A stretch of 64,000 nucleotides of DNA from Euwallacea fornicatus (Eukaryota > Arthropoda > Insecta > Coleoptera > Curculionidae): NCBI RefSeq assembly GCF_040115645.1, contig NC_089543.1, forward strand, positions 1,178,001-1,242,000. The letters are read 5' to 3'. The notes under the pieces were generated by a model. The model searched no databases, had not been told where the DNA came from, and saw only the letters and a program-made list of their open reading frames with translations. A program made the position numbers and the translations under genes. Each line of letters begins with the position of its first letter. Positions within the stretch are counted from its first letter, which is position 1. Shown here one piece after another: positions 1 through 14,797 of this stretch.

Positions 1-3000
1 GATTTGTAGGGCCTAATTTAATTATATTTATTTTAAATCTCCGATGTCTTTTATCCCGATAAAAATAACTTAATTAAAATGGAAATTGGGGATGACGCCG
101 AAAATTTTGTTAAGCTTCTATGAAATACTAAAGAAGCCAAATGGCGCCTTGGACATAAAAATACAAACGAACGAAATTTGATTTTTTATTGAATTAAAAA
201 TGTGCTTCCATGTGGAAGTAAGCCCGGAAACTTGTTCTCGGGCACACCAAACGCTTCCAATCTTCACACAAACAATATGTGCACCCCTGTGTCAGGTATA
301 TCAATAATGGCTGATAATACTAGGTAAGCAGTTGCTATACGCTTAAGCTATTGTTAGCTTAATATGACTTGTTGCTAACTACGTCATCTCACGTAGGCCA
401 AACACTCTGGAGAGTGCATTAGAGTTCCAAAGCCACTCTCTAAACTTGTGCCGAATTAAGGCATATGTGGAACAATCTATAAAACTAAGATTACATCTCA
501 TTAAGGCTTGTCAATGGGTGGATATTAGGCATTAGTTCTAGATTCAATCTCAGTAACATTCGAGATTTTGTTGAGGATAATATTGTGAGAAAAAACCGGA
601 AGCTACAGGGAACGAGAGCAAATTGGTCCTAATATAGCTCCCGAAACTATTTTAGCAGCAATATGAATCCATATTGTATCCTCATATCAGGGAATACGAG
701 TACTAACAGATTTAACAATGTCAATTAAAGCGCTCGGGGGAAAAAGCCACGTTTTCACAGAAAAACGATATGTTTTTAAATATAAATATGACATTTTCTT
801 ATTATAAAATGCAGAATTATATGCATTTTTCCATTCTATATGAATATTACACAAAACCATTCTAAAATTTGTATTTCTAAATTAAGGAGTTGACCAAAGC
901 TTGACTAAAGATTTAAACAAAAATGGACAAGCCCTATGAGACTTTCTACCTACTTATCCCAAGCCTTTAACACCAAATTGCACAAAGGCCTTTTATGAAA
1001 TTTTTGCGATGCACATGTACACTATTACACAGAGAAGTTAAACCGTTAGTAGTCAGTTTTATTAATAATAATATCTAAATTAAATTAAATTCAACCGTTG
1101 TTTACAAAAGGTTATTAAACATGTTCTATTTGGAACATATTTGACCATACAGGCATAAAAGGGCATACTCGAAATTGTTTGCGAATTCATTATTGTGCAT
1201 ATGTATATTAAAGTCGAATTATTTCTATGGGATTTGCTGTTTAATATTTTTTAAAATCACATCTTCACATGCATAACTACAATAAAATAAAAATTGACTA
1301 ATGCTTTGTTTCTCACACCATATATTTAATTTAAGTGTATTTTGTGGTCATCACTTCACAAGTTGGAGATACACTGCATTGAAAAAAAATCAGAATACAG
1401 ACGCTTAATTGTTATTTTTCTTGAAGGGCAATAATCTAGAAGGGCCACAAGTACACCCTGTGCTTATTGCCTTTTCTACCACACAAATAACAACTAGTAT
1501 ACAATGAGCATCTTAAAACAAACTTAGTATACTTAAAAAAAAAATCATCATTGCGAAACGCAATAAATGCTTTGCCATGGATATTACACCAAGTTGTGGT
1601 TTTCCCCATGCCCTTAAAACTGATATTGCTGGGTCATTTTAAGCTATCACCAAAATCGATGAACAGAGAACTTTAGCAAAGCAACTGGAAACCCTCGCGT
1701 TTATTTTAGGCCTAATTTGTGTCAGACAATTATTAATTTCTACCCCTCTGTACTTTAAGGAAACCCTCCGGCGTGTCTCTCATTGGGCGAGGTTCTATAC
1801 ATGACAAATCATATTTTAGGAATTGCGATGTAATATGTACAAGGCGGCAGAATTTCATTTGCTCGTTGACGGAATTAAGCTACAAGTTAAAAAATGTACA
1901 TTTTATGGGATTTAAACAGTGATATTTGATGAATGACTTTTTATTTCTCAACGTAGGTTTAAAAACAAAATCACATAAATCAGTGTCCTTCCGTTGGACA
2001 AAGTAATATTTCGATTGTCAAGTCCACCTCCCAGTTAACTCAGTCAAAATTTTGACCAGAACGGTGAAAAGTAATTAAGAGAAGTATACAGACGTATTTC
2101 TGGCGGTCGCTTGAAAAACTTAAATTTATAAAGTACCTTTTGGGGGCAAGATTGATTAGATTTTGTTTATTTTAGTCGTCAGTAAATAAATTCCATTTCC
2201 TATCATTTAAGCCAAAGAGCTGGCGGAAAAAATAATAAATTTGAACTTCCACATGGAAAGTGTGCACTTAAAAAAATTAAATTTTCAATTTCAAAGGACA
2301 ACCCCGAGAGTTCTCGATAACTAATATCGTGACTGAAATTCCGACGTCGAGAAAAAGAGATGTGCGAATATGGTTTTCCTATACACGCAGTATTTATCGT
2401 TCGTGGAAACCGAGGCGAAGAAGGGACAAGGGAAACACGAGGGTAGGTTTGATGTTTGCGGTATAAAAAACAGATTATGTTATGAAAGCATAAGAACGGA
2501 GGTTAAAGAAAAACCGTCACTGATGAACCCCGCGAGGGATGACGTGGTTAAACGCGACCCAAATCGATGGACGAGCCGCCGGAAAGAGATTCTTTATGTC
2601 TATTTTCGGCTATGTGACTTTTATCGTTAAATAACCATTTGGAGGCCGTCCGAGACCAAGAAAATAGTATCATCTGTGCATCAAGTGACGTTACCAATTT
2701 CTCACCATATAGCAGTTCAAATGAAAAAATTAATCACTCAGAATATGAAACGCCAAAAAAAAACGCTATTGACATTCCGGTGGTCATAATGGGAATGAAA
2801 CATTAACATTAAAAAAGGCTTTGATTTTAACATCGCTGAATCATTGTTGAAATATATTTGGATGCAAGAACTGGCAAATATTTTTATTTTTATCCCTTCA
2901 CTGCATGGTCTACTATGTATAGACACACATTACTAAAGGGGCATCATGGTCGAAATGGAACTGAAAATACTACAAAACGGTAACCATGTTTTTAACTGTT

Positions 3001-6000
3001 AAATTAGTTTTCTCTATTTCCATTGCGATTAATTATTCTTCTGTTAATGTGGTCACCAGATTAAAACGACGATGAATGTCGATCAGTGGTAAACCAAAAA
3101 CCTCTACTGGTAATTATCGTCTGCGGTCCAGCATTTTGCCTCCTTTTGTCTTTATACTTGATTTTGATCTTTTCTTCCCTTTTTTATTTTGCCTTTATTT
3201 CACGCATTTTATAAGGTTTTATTACCTTCCCTTTCCCTTAATGGCTTCCATTAATGGCAGATATAATTAGTGATCCACGTTTCTGGCTTCTTTTATTTAC
3301 TTTCTTCTAAATATAGAAAATGGTATTTCCAAGCTTCACGTGGTGTTTTGGGCGTTTGAATAATTTGTGCTCTCTGTAATTTTAGTTTTTACGGTTTCCT
3401 TAGAGAATTCGTTCTAGTAATCGAAGACTAATAGTAACTAAGTCAAAATTAAATGTTACAAGCTAACGTTTATTGGTATCTAACAATAATATATAAGGTG
3501 AACAAGATTTTCCGGACACGATTAATTTACGTGAGCAACGCGGCATAATGGGAGTAAAAAGCAACTTTCCAGTCGACTAGTTTAGATCATTTCAGACAGT
3601 ATAAGAAAAAATTAATCTACGAAAACTTAACCTATCTAAAATATGTTTGCGGTGGAATTTCTCAGAAATGGTTAGTGTCACTGAGAAACTTCTTTTGTAG
3701 CGCATCATCTGATGGAACGGATAAATTTTTCCTTTCATATTTTCTAACTTGTTCCTTCTGTCCTTATGTTTATACGTAGGCTTAATCGCATATTTACTCT
3801 TAATTAAACACTTGTCGGCGTTAAATTGTATACTTTCATATCTGAGAAATGATACAACTTCAAGAGCGAACTTAATTTGGAAAAATCAGGTCTGGAAGTT
3901 AATGAGAAAACATCCCGTTAACGTTGTCGAAAGGAATGTGGCTGTTTAGCGGGGATTATTAGGGATAATTTAGCTTGTTTCGTTCCAATCCTTTTCAAAA
4001 CAATAAGTACAAATTTAAAGTAATGAACCCCGAAACCAGACAAGTAAAAATGGAAGTTAGTCTTTATTGTTTCGTCGAAGTTGATGAATTTCAAACGGGA
4101 TTAATTAGCTTTCTTTTCGAGGAAACAATGGGGCATAATTAGGTTCAATGGCGTGGGCAGGATACCTTTTAATATCATTATTTAATCGACTTATGGGCAG
4201 CTATTTTGCATTTAGATTAAGGTACTTGTTAATTTTTTAAGCTGTTGGGTAGGGGCATACCTCGAAACAAAAACACCAATTAATGAGGACAAAAATAGAG
4301 TTGAGATAAAAAAAAAGGTTTATGCCATGCCGATTAAACACAAAATAGAGTAATTAGTAACCCAACATGGTAAAGACACATGGCATTTGACACGTGTTTA
4401 TTAGCCTCGAAGGTTTTTCGATGTTTACGCTCTTGTAGACTGATACAAGGATTACGTGATGCTTAATCAGAATCGCGTTCAGGTCCAATTTGTTTCTCGA
4501 CTCTATTTAAGCAGAAAATGTAAATCAGTTGAGGGGGTGATGAAGCGTCTGTATTTTTTTGCCTAGAATAGCACATCTCGTATAGAATATATTTTCCTCT
4601 GTATTTTCAGTCAAGGACCCCTAGAGATCTGATAGCTTTTGAGGAAGCTTACGTTAGATTTATCTCAAGCCGCTAGCGAGGCCCATTTGCCATAAAATTG
4701 AAAACAAATCTCCTGTTTGCATAAAAATGTGCCTCAAATCACCCCTCGGTTAATGGTCTTACATCATTAGTTAATAAACTAAACTAAACCACTTTGTTAT
4801 GTGGAATTACATTTTCCAACCAATCATTGTCCCAGAAGAGGAGAAAAGCCTCGGTTATATAGCCAACAAAAACCGTCTAATGTGAGGCATTAATTGTCGG
4901 ACTGAGAAAAGCTGCCTTGATGAACATTTCTCCTTATATAATAAAGCGAGAACATAAAATATGTTCAAGTAGATAAAACACCCATTTCAGTTTTACCTAA
5001 GAGCAAAAACAACACTTGGGCCAGGATTATTGCCGCACAAGAACTTAATGAGGATCGATTATTATGTTTTTCTCATAATTGTTTGAAACGTTAGCGGATA
5101 CATTTTGGCGTTAAGGTCGATATTGCAAATTAACCCAAGCATGGCAGTAAAGTACCTTATAAACCAGTGTTTATCGAAGAAAACCATTAAATTCCTAAAC
5201 AACAACTAATGGCGAAAGTTTACGAAAACGGGAAACAAAAGGGTCGTGTGCTGTTTATAAACATTTAATTGAAGCTCCACCCAAAATCGTGACGAATTGG
5301 TCCTTACAAATCAACTTTTATTGTCGAACGTGAAGGTGTTATATTCTAAGTCGATTTTTCCTTGCTCCGAATATTTTAGGGTAATTGTTCAATTTGCCTT
5401 GGATTTTTTAATAAGGAGCTCAACTCTTTTGTTTTGAATTAAATTGTGCTGCAGTGTAAGTAAAATTCGAAGAAGTTAATATTGTGAAAAGCGAGGACTC
5501 GAGTCTTGGCTTATAGTAGAAAATGCTAGTAATTGAATCGTGACGTTGAATGCACCTTTGGAAATTGTTTTTAATAAGCGTATAACCTGATCTTAAAAAT
5601 TGAAAGTCGCTTTATACTTGAGCAGAAAAATATGTTTTGATTCGCCACTGATGACATGTCGCAAAATCGCTTTGGCAGGAATAGTGGAAAATTCACTGGG
5701 ATGATCCTTGAACAATTTGTCAATTTTTTAAAACTACACTTGATATGACAAGGGTCAGGTTTAGTGGACCGATAAACTTCTTTGTGTGATTACGGGTATC
5801 CTTTTCTGGAAATCTTCAACCCGCTTTATTTGTTTCGGCGTTTCGGCGAAATTTGCTACCAAGTATTTGCTGCGACAATCGATATCAAACATTTCCTTTG
5901 AGAACTCCGATCAATTAAGTTTAGAAACGGAGACATAAATAGTCCTAAAATCTTCCGAAAGCAGTTTTCATAACTGCACACATGCATATAACCGAAAATT

Positions 6001-9000
6001 TATAATTTGGGTAATTGTCCGGAGGAGAACGTACCTAAGTTTCTTGGCTTTCGCATTTTACGTCTTTCCATGCTCGTAATGGTAGTTTCCCAGTCATTTA
6101 ACTCCCCTTCTCGATCGTTCCGAAAACATCGACTCAAATATGACCATAAATAAATTTTTCCCCATTTTAAAACATTTACAAATATGCCTAGTCATACTGG
6201 TCATAAATAATTCTAACTATCAAGAAAAACGTGTCGAAAGATTGATGAAAACATTATTATAAATGACTATTTTTAATATCTCAAGCTTGCATTTCCTAAC
6301 TGGCTGTTGGGGATGAATATAATAGCTGCTAGGGTGAGGTGAAAAAGGCATTGAAGCGCCACAAAATACCGGCTGTTTTACTAAAAAATAAAAAACTAAC
6401 CATCATAAAATTTATGGTGGCTTTTAAGTTGAAAGAGTGAGTGCAAAATCATTCTTGCCATTGGAGGCAAAAATACAGTAAAATACTCAATTACAGTGCT
6501 TCCTGAGCGCATTCAGTTTATGAAAAATCAGAGATACGGAGATAAAAAAAGAAGAAACAAAATTTCACTAAAATTCGTGTACGTTTTACAACTTCCAAAT
6601 AACTTCGCAAATATCTTCATGAATTAATTCACGACAAAATTGCCAGTAAAAGACGTTGCACATATGAGAATGAATTCTTATCCATTCACGTACGAAGATA
6701 GCTTTGATTTTTCAAAAATCGCCAATCATAATACAGAAAGTACATTAAGTACTTATTTAAACTGCGCTAAAACTTAATTTTAAGAAAATATCGGTAGAGG
6801 TTCTGAGTAATTAAATTCCTGTTGTGACCTTGAAATTTTTTTTGTAGATGATTTATTACTTTTCGAAAATCAACATTTTGTGTATAATTACAACATATTA
6901 ATTATATAATTAACTTCTTGTTTTAAGAGATAAGCTTTTAGGTTTAAAACAGCAATAAATAAATTTTGAAAAGGCGTTATTTTATTAAGATACGAGTTAC
7001 GCAAACGATTGCTTGAGTTAAAGTAGGTTGACCTAACCTAAATTAAGTAAAATAAGGGAACTTGTCCTAAAATTAAATTTAGAAATTAATGCTTCTAAAT
7101 CAAAGTATGAGCATTTAAAAATTTCGTACCATACAAAAGTGTGCCTATTTGGATTTCAAATACTACTAATAATCCTTTAAAACCTGCAATTTTGAAGAAC
7201 TTGAAGACGTTATTTAGTTGTGTATTTTGATGTAATCAAAGAAATGAGTTAATTCCCTATTGTAGAGGAAGTCACGATAACTTGCCTTCTATGTTGTGTT
7301 TATGTTTGGAATTTTTAATGTCTATGCACGAATACGTACAACAAATATAAAGTCACTAATTTTTTCTTCGCAAGAAATAGCTTTTCCCTTCAATGGTATA
7401 TTGTGTTCTCTCAACTTAAAGTATAGAGATAGATTTGCTGCTTCTTTCTTGAATTTTTAATCAACTATAGTTTCGACTTGTTATTAACTTAATCTCAAGA
7501 AAAATGTTTTTTTCTAGAACGATTTTCTCATCTGACGTCGCCTCGATGACCATAGCCAGCAGATTCTTTGTGACAGGTAAATCTATTATTCTAATTAGGT
7601 AATGAGACGCATATTTCCTCCTCAAGGTTTATGGCATTTAAGCCTTATTAATTGGCAGCATTAAATGAATTTCGCACGGAGAATTAATAAAATGAAACAG
7701 TTTAAATTAACTGACCAAGAATAGAGAAAAGGAAAGATAGTCTCCTTCATCTTATTTACTAAATTTTGATAATTTTTGAACTTTTAGTTAAAAAAATAAT
7801 ATTATTTTATTTAATTCTATTAACGCAACCTAGCTCCTTTAGTAAGTAATAAGCCGTGATCCATTTCATGTTGAATTATATACGGTGAGAGTACTAAGCC
7901 CCCCCTTTCCTCTCCTCCACCGTGAACTATTTTGCAAATTATAAATTTTTTAATTCAAAATTAACATTAAATAGGACAAGAAATATTATCTTTTGACGTT
8001 TGTTTAAATGAAAAATAATTTGTATAAAAATTAACGGGAGCTGACAATTTAGAGCTGCAAGGCATGATGATTCAGTCTTCCAAAATTTCGAAACAGCACA
8101 CAGCCCTTAGGGCTTTTCTAGAACCCTAAACTAATCATTCGAATTTTAGACAGCTCGTTATATACCTAAACCAAACTGCCTCGTCACTCATTGTTGCAGT
8201 TCTATAGTTTGAATCAATTACCTAAAAATCATGGGATAAATTAATTTTCACGTTGCACTATTTGTAGCAAAACCACATTCAAGGCGCTGGTGCAGTTTCT
8301 GACAAGTACGGAAAATACAAATTAGAGGAACTGTTAAATTCATTTAAAAAATATCAACAAATATTAACTGATTCCTTTTGATTTATCTGTATAATTGCAC
8401 CTTTTTATTGAGTTAAAAAATATGCCCCCTTTTAAGAGTGTAAAAAATATGCTTCAAGAGATTGGAATATTTTTGTTTCGAGCAAATATTTGATCATTTA
8501 GAAAAATTAATAAAAGCCGATAATTTATTGGACGAGGGGAGTCAAATTTATTAAAGAAGCGAATTGAAAGAGAATCAATAATATGCGTTTTCGGGGTTAA
8601 ACACAACGAGGGTTTCCATTATTTTTGATAACGCGTCACAGCGAATTCAACAAATTGGGTTAATAGGGGGTTAATGCTTTTAATGCAAGGATTGATGGTT
8701 TCGTGGACGGGGATTTTTATTAGTTAACGAAATTACTTGTTTTAACCGTATTATGTAAATTTTAATAAATTCGCGCCCCAAGATGAGGTAAATTTATTTG
8801 GTGAAATAAATTTCATTTACATATTAAATATTTAAGTTAAAATACCTCCGCCGGCAAAATGTCACCAGCCAGAGAATTAAACTCACTTGTATTATTCAAA
8901 TATTTAACTACCAGATAACGTAATCAGTTCCGTTCTTAAAAGGCCTTTTGTTTTGATCAAACTTTTTCAAGCTCAATGGCGTCGACTGAAACACCTCATT

Positions 9001-12000
9001 AACTACCAAGGTCTGCTCTATTTGAACATATTCGCAATTTTCAAATAAAACCTGGCATGGAGATTAATTAACTATCGGTGAGGTTGAACTAACTTTCCCT
9101 TGAGCACCAGGCTTATAATTATTTAAAACATCAGTCTTTAAAGAAAAGTCATTAAGGGAGAAGAAAAGATGCCACGGAAGGGGCATAAAACGAGTTCTTT
9201 TCCTCTTTCTTTTATATAATACGAAGAGAGGAACCCCTGATGGAAAAAAAGCCATTAAAAAAATTAACTTCAAACGTATCATGGAAACAGTTTAAAGAAC
9301 TGTCTCATAATGAATCTGATACTAAATTAAAACAAAAAACTATATATCGAGAAAAAACCGAGAGTAGACAAATTACCTAATTTCCCATTACGAGACGGAG
9401 TATTTAATGTGCCAAATTAAGATGTAAAGTCCTTGTAGAAACCAATTTCGAGAAAATCGAAACTGGAATTCGACGGAAATCTAATTTCGTAGTTGCGAGA
9501 GAAATAAAATCTTTCTAGATAATTATCCGAGAGTAAAAGATAAACCACGTTTAATGCACTTTGCAAAGTGCAATGAAAGAAAATTGGATATAGTGACAAT
9601 CAGCAGTAATTAGAGGTTATTAGTTCGCTTTGATATTAGCTGCGTTCACAGCAATTTTCACTGTTTGTGGCCTTTCCAATCTATGACGATCTGATTTTCT
9701 TTCAGTTAAAAAAAAGCCCGAAGCAAGTGAGAGATTTTATCAGATTACTCGGCCGTGTAAAATAATTTTTCTACGATCGTATGCCTCCACGTCCATGCAG
9801 AGGGGTGCATTCATGAAGCATGAAGCCACGTTGAAATTTCGAAACTTGAAAGATAACGTTGACATAGCGGAATTGTGACAACAAAACAACCAAAATTACT
9901 CCCTTCAGGGTAAATTTGGCAAGTGACCGATCGTGGATTGTAAAACGAATTCCCAGAGGTGACTGCAACACAAAATTGCTTTTCAAACCTGACCGTATCA
10001 AGAGTTTTGAAATAAACAAACGGTATGTTTAGCAGGAAGTCTCACAAAATGAGTTTGTAAATAATATATCGCCACAGCAAAGTATACAGTCACCGAAGGG
10101 AAAAATGCGTTCCTATAGATAACAAAGACATAACTAAACTTTCAGATCTATCTATAATTGAGGCAATGCTTTTAGAGAGGGAGATAAAGCACTTTTAAAA
10201 CGCTACTTCCATTACACCTATTTCAGATAGTGGAAGACTAATGATATTCCATCATGGAATGAATTTTTATCCTCAATATGGACTATTTCCATCGAATAAT
10301 ATTTCAGAATTTGTTCGCGACGTTCAATTATTCTATTTCACTCTCACACTTGATAGGCCCGCATTTATTATTTTGAGTTTCGGGCAGATAAAAACGTTTG
10401 CTATAATTAGCAGAATTGGCAGGTGTGGTTATCCAAACCATTGCGCAAGAGGAAACCCAAGGAAGAATTGCTGCTCTCACTATACCATACGCGCCAAGAA
10501 CCACATTTTTTTTTTGGACTAATTAAAACATTTCCACACGTTATCAAATATTTTCTTCCTTTTTTAGTTTGAAATTTTGGATTTTGGTTTTTGGGTGCGC
10601 AGCCATCGTCCCAATTTCTAAAAAGTGCGCAATTTTTACCTAGAAGAATGACTTGCGAATCGAGCGTTTTACGAAGCGCTTTCTGACCGCAATTCCAGAG
10701 GTCGACGCCAATATGAGAGAGATATTATGGAAAGAAACTGTCACTATGAATATTGCAAGTACGATATGAACCTCAGAAATCTGAGTCTCCTTGGGCTCGA
10801 GTTAAGCGGACGTTTTGAATCCTGGATATGTCGGAGAGACAAATCCCCTCGGGATGAATAGAAAAATTACTTTAACACCCAGTAGGACCCAACTTTCGCA
10901 CGGGTCAAGTTTGGCCGAATGGCTATTTTTTTTCCTTCCGACTCGCAATGGCTCCTGTTTGGACCGTTGTTTTTCGTACTCCGTGTCTACATACATCCCG
11001 CAATGGCAATCCTCTTTAGGTACTTTCCTTTTCTCTAGGCAACATACTTGAGTAATACGTCACTAAACATAAACTGCTATTTTCATTCTTTCGAAGCGAG
11101 AATGGCAATTTTGAGCCGCATTCCAAAGACGCGTAAAAGTGAAAAAGACATCCCTGACAAATAAATTTTTAAAGCAATCGAGTTGTAAGACGTCAAAGGT
11201 TTTTCCAGTTACTGTTGGCACGTTCCCTTCGAGGGACACATACGATTTCATCAAAATAAATTCCCATCTATTTCGATATTCGCTTCTTGTTTTGTCGAGA
11301 CTAAAATTTGTTGAGCATAACACAAATGATGCGGGAATACTGAATTTGTGACAGTTTCTCGAGTTGTTTCCACTACCTACGTAATAACAGTTTCGCTGGG
11401 AGTTAAATTGGCTCTTCCGCTTTTTGTTTCGCTACACAACGGAACTTCTCGTACAATATCAAAGTTTAATAAATATATGTATTTGCTACTAGGTGCTTTA
11501 CACACTAGAAAATTTCCAGTTATCGCATATTTATTCACCCATAAGTTAATATTAACCAAAGTATCTGCGACCGCATTTTCCTCTCGTAACGTCCTTTCTA
11601 ACTAATAGCATTTACAGTTAAACTGAAATTAGTCACTTCCCAAATTTCAGACGTTATAATTAGTTTTAGCTCCGTTCTTGTCGGACCGTATTAAAGAAGT
11701 TATACTCACCCTTTATAAAGATTGGACAACCGAAAATGTTTTGTTGATTCGAAAATGTGTCGCATGCCCAAAGAGCGACTAACTCACCCTCCACCAGGAT
11801 GCACGTTCTTATATAATTCTTTTGCTGAGGAAGATGTTAATTGTTTTTCAGCGAACGTGTCTTCTGCGTGGGAAACAGATTCAATTTAGATTATTTATCC
11901 GTTCGGTCAATCCTAGGTTGGGGCGATAAATTATGGAGTCGAGAAAATAGCGGCGATAATAAATCAGAAATTCGGATGGTGATGTTTTTATATAGATGTT

Positions 12001-13742
12001 TGTCGTTCATGTGATCAGGAATCCAACTGCGCGTTGCCCATTATTTCGACCAACTGGTGATCAGTCGAAAACCGCAGTCGCAACAAACATATTATCCGTT
12101 GCCAAGTTGCCCATTCGTATATTTACACAACCATTTGGAGAGGCCAGATTATTCAGATAGCACATACATTATAGTTAATGTGTTATTTCAAACCATTTAT
12201 GTTATTTTAATGCTTTATGTGGACTCGGACTGATTCACATTCTCTGGGGTGCGCTGCGAGCATAATAATGCCGTGATCTACCAAATGAAAATCCACTTAA
12301 TTATTTCGGCGTGATCGCTCAGCCCTCCCCTAAAAAACTCAAAATACACTAAAGTCAAAACCGTCCAGACAAAAACAGTAATTAAAGTAATGCGTTTCTT
12401 ACAAAGATACTGTTTAATTCACTGGTTAATCCTCCGAGCGAAAAACAAAATAAAGTATTATGGGTTTAAAGTAGGTCGGGAAAATGCAGTTTAAAAATTC
12501 TTTCAGTGATTAAGACTAGTTATCGCGAGACTTGAAATATATATTTAATAACGTTTAGAGAATTCTTGATGCAAGAAGCAAGCAATATTTTACAAGGCAC
12601 AAAGGAACAAAAAGTTTTGTCATTAAGCTATTTTATAAGACGAACAAGAACAATGCATCTTAGAGGTTGGGGTAGAAATTAAAGGTGGTGTTTAGGAAAC
12701 GACTATTACTTTAATCTAAACTTAGCTGCTTCGGATTAGTTTATTAATGTTTGCTATTATAGCATTCTATCCTGTTACTTCTACTCCCCATCGTGGAAAG
12801 CTTAGAATCTGATGACAATAGTCAGTTTTAAATCCTTTTCATGGAAAAACACCTTATTTAATTTATTTCCTTTGTCGTGTACCCTTATGCTACGCCCACG
12901 TACTTGATGATTTTTTAGCCGTATGGCCAGAGTTCGGCATCCATTATTCTCTAAAACATGTGGCTCCGCATAATAGAACTTTCACCCCCTTTTCCTTGAA
13001 AGAAGTAGAATTTAGGTCCAATCCCGTTTCGTTAAATTGGTATGACGGCAACATACCAATAGAAGACCCATCTCACTATTCAACTAAATGTTACGCTCCA
13101 AAAGGATATACAATAAATTAACCGATAATCGCTTCTAAGCCGTAGTACGCCTATGTTGCGTTGGCCCTCAGCCCTGGTACTTAAGACCTTCGCAACAGTT
13201 GCAAACGCTCTGTTGGTCGAAACGTCGTGGGGATGTGTGCTTCGTTAACTGGGCCCTTCATTTTTTTAAACCTGATTGAGGTGCATTATTTAACTGTGAA
13301 GTAAATTGCTTCGTAAGCTGTTCTTGAGCCTGACGTTCCCAGATCTGTTACACCTTTGCGACATGACGCAACGTGGGTTGAGAGGCAAATGAAATACTGT
13401 TAACGCACACCCCCTCGAGACGACGCTGGTTGGTCACGCTAGATTATGATTTAGAAATAAGCAAACAAGCCGATCAACTAATCAATAAGAAGGATAGAGG
13501 TATGAAAGCTGTAAAAAAAATGGCAAATGAAAATATTGGGGATGAGCACGAGAGAAAATCAATTAAAACGTTTAAATATTTCAGAGAGGACTTTTACGTG
13601 AAAATGGATTGCTGAAATTATTCTGTGTATAGAAATAGGTGAAAATGGAAATGTAAACACGATGGATCGCGGAGACTGACTGGAATATTATTTGCTGTAC
13701 GAATGATCATTTTTCAATAAACATAATAGAACAAACAAGAAT
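1..13742. other. Gene-free AT-rich stretch
   Basis: I see no supportable gene here. Open frames in both strands are short and have the phenylalanine, isoleucine, lysine, asparagine and tyrosine-rich make-up of translated AT-rich noncoding DNA. Slightly GC-richer patches occur around 1.74-1.80, 2.34-2.68, 10.6-11.0, 12.0-12.3 and 13.1-13.4 kb. The 2.34-2.68 kb patch is open in both directions (86 codons on plus, about 41 on minus) but has no convincing splice sites or family motif. Homeodomain-type TAATTA/ATTAAT words are frequent, as expected in AT-rich insect DNA. At 13,180-13,227 there is a weak hammerhead-like remnant, listed separately. This is probably intergenic or intronic DNA. Confidence 0.6.
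13180..13227 (+). other. Weak hammerhead-ribozyme-like remnant
   Basis: The block ends in TCGAAACGTCG (13,217-13,227). GACC (13,185-13,188) can pair with GGTC (13,215-13,218) just before GAAAC, as stem II would. The upstream CTGANGA box is degraded to CTTAAGA. The stem II loop would be unusually long. It could be a decayed Penelope-like retroelement terminus or a coincidence. It is listed because the same CGAAACGT core recurs at three other places in the window. Confidence 0.2.
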
Positions 13743-14720
13743 GTTCTAAGAAATTTCTCCTGGTTTAAAAATTGCTTCGGATCTCCCCGTTTTCTTGACA
13801 AATGGATAGAAGTAAAACACTGCATTTCTAACTTTGCCCTGTAGTATCTATGCCAAACCTAAAGTGATTTGGAAGATAAATTTTTATTTTGGCACTTTTT
13901 ATGTAGAATACGACGACGTGCCAAAAACAATTCCATCGTCTTTGGTTTCCGAGTTCTGTATGGTAACTTTGTAAATTCTTATAAACTCCACTTCGAATTT
14001 GTGCAATTTCGAAAAGCGTTTCAAAAACCTTAATGGATCTCTATTTCATAAAAGTAGAGCACTTGCAGCCTTGTTGTAGTGTTGTAAATTGTAAATAATC
14101 GACGATTTGTAAACATTTAAAATTCATCTATTTTCTCAATGGAATCAGTTAGTTTGTACCTACATATGTATGTACATAATTATGCTAGGGAAACTGTTGT
14201 GCACGTTACGGGACTGCTGCAGTTGCCTTTCTGTTTAATTTGAAATAGAGTTCTACCATGTCCACTTTGTCATCGTTTGAATAATTTGTTGCTGTTTTGA
14301 TAGACCGATTTGGCACAGAAATTTCACTTGCAAATCATGTCTCCCATCATGCAATACAAAAGATAATTACTACTCTAAGTGTCGAAGTCTTCCAAATGTT
14401 AATATGAGAAAAATTTTTAAACTTTCACTGTGCACTTCAGAAACCAAATGATTGTGTCAACAAGTACATCGTTGAAAAGGTCTTTTTAACCGCTTTCATA
14501 AAATGCAAAAGTTTACAAAGTTACCGTACAGAACTCGGAAACAAATGTCGATAGAATTATTTTTGATACGTTGTTGCATTCTACACCAGAACTTGCTTTA
14601 GAAACTACACCTCAAAGTTAAAATTACAGCGTTTCACTTTTTTCTATTTTTCTGGAGAACGGTAAAATCTACATCAATTTTTAAATCAGATATGAGTTTC
14701 TCATAAAATTCTCTAAAACT
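13743..14720. mobile_element. Long inverted-repeat element, decayed, boundaries unresolved
   Basis: The left arm (about 13,743-14,035) is the diverged reverse complement of the right arm (about 14,475-14,720). The best-preserved part is 13,945-13,975 against 14,512-14,542, which matches over 31 bases with one mismatch. Weaker matches with indels run outward and inward for roughly 250-290 bases. No open frame in the 14,036-14,474 centre resembles a transposase. Further right, GGGACTCACTG followed by TA (end near 14,797) looks like a mariner-type terminus, but I could not find its partner on the left, so the outer ends are unknown. This is most likely a non-autonomous, internally deleted ITm element or foldback element. 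Transcribed, it would form a long imperfect hairpin. Confidence 0.7.
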
Positions 14721-14797
14721 TTTCCCATCCAACCGACTTTGTATCTCTTATGGTAACCAAGATTCTCATATAAATAGAGTCGATTTGGGACTCACTG

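Noticed and set aside
5836..5854. TTTCGGCG repeated twice
   Set aside because: Two units of an 8-mer are not a meaningful array.
10227..10250. TGGAAGACTAATGAT, resembling the start of miR-7
   Set aside because: Mismatch within the first dozen bases and no opposing arm that would fold into a miRNA precursor.
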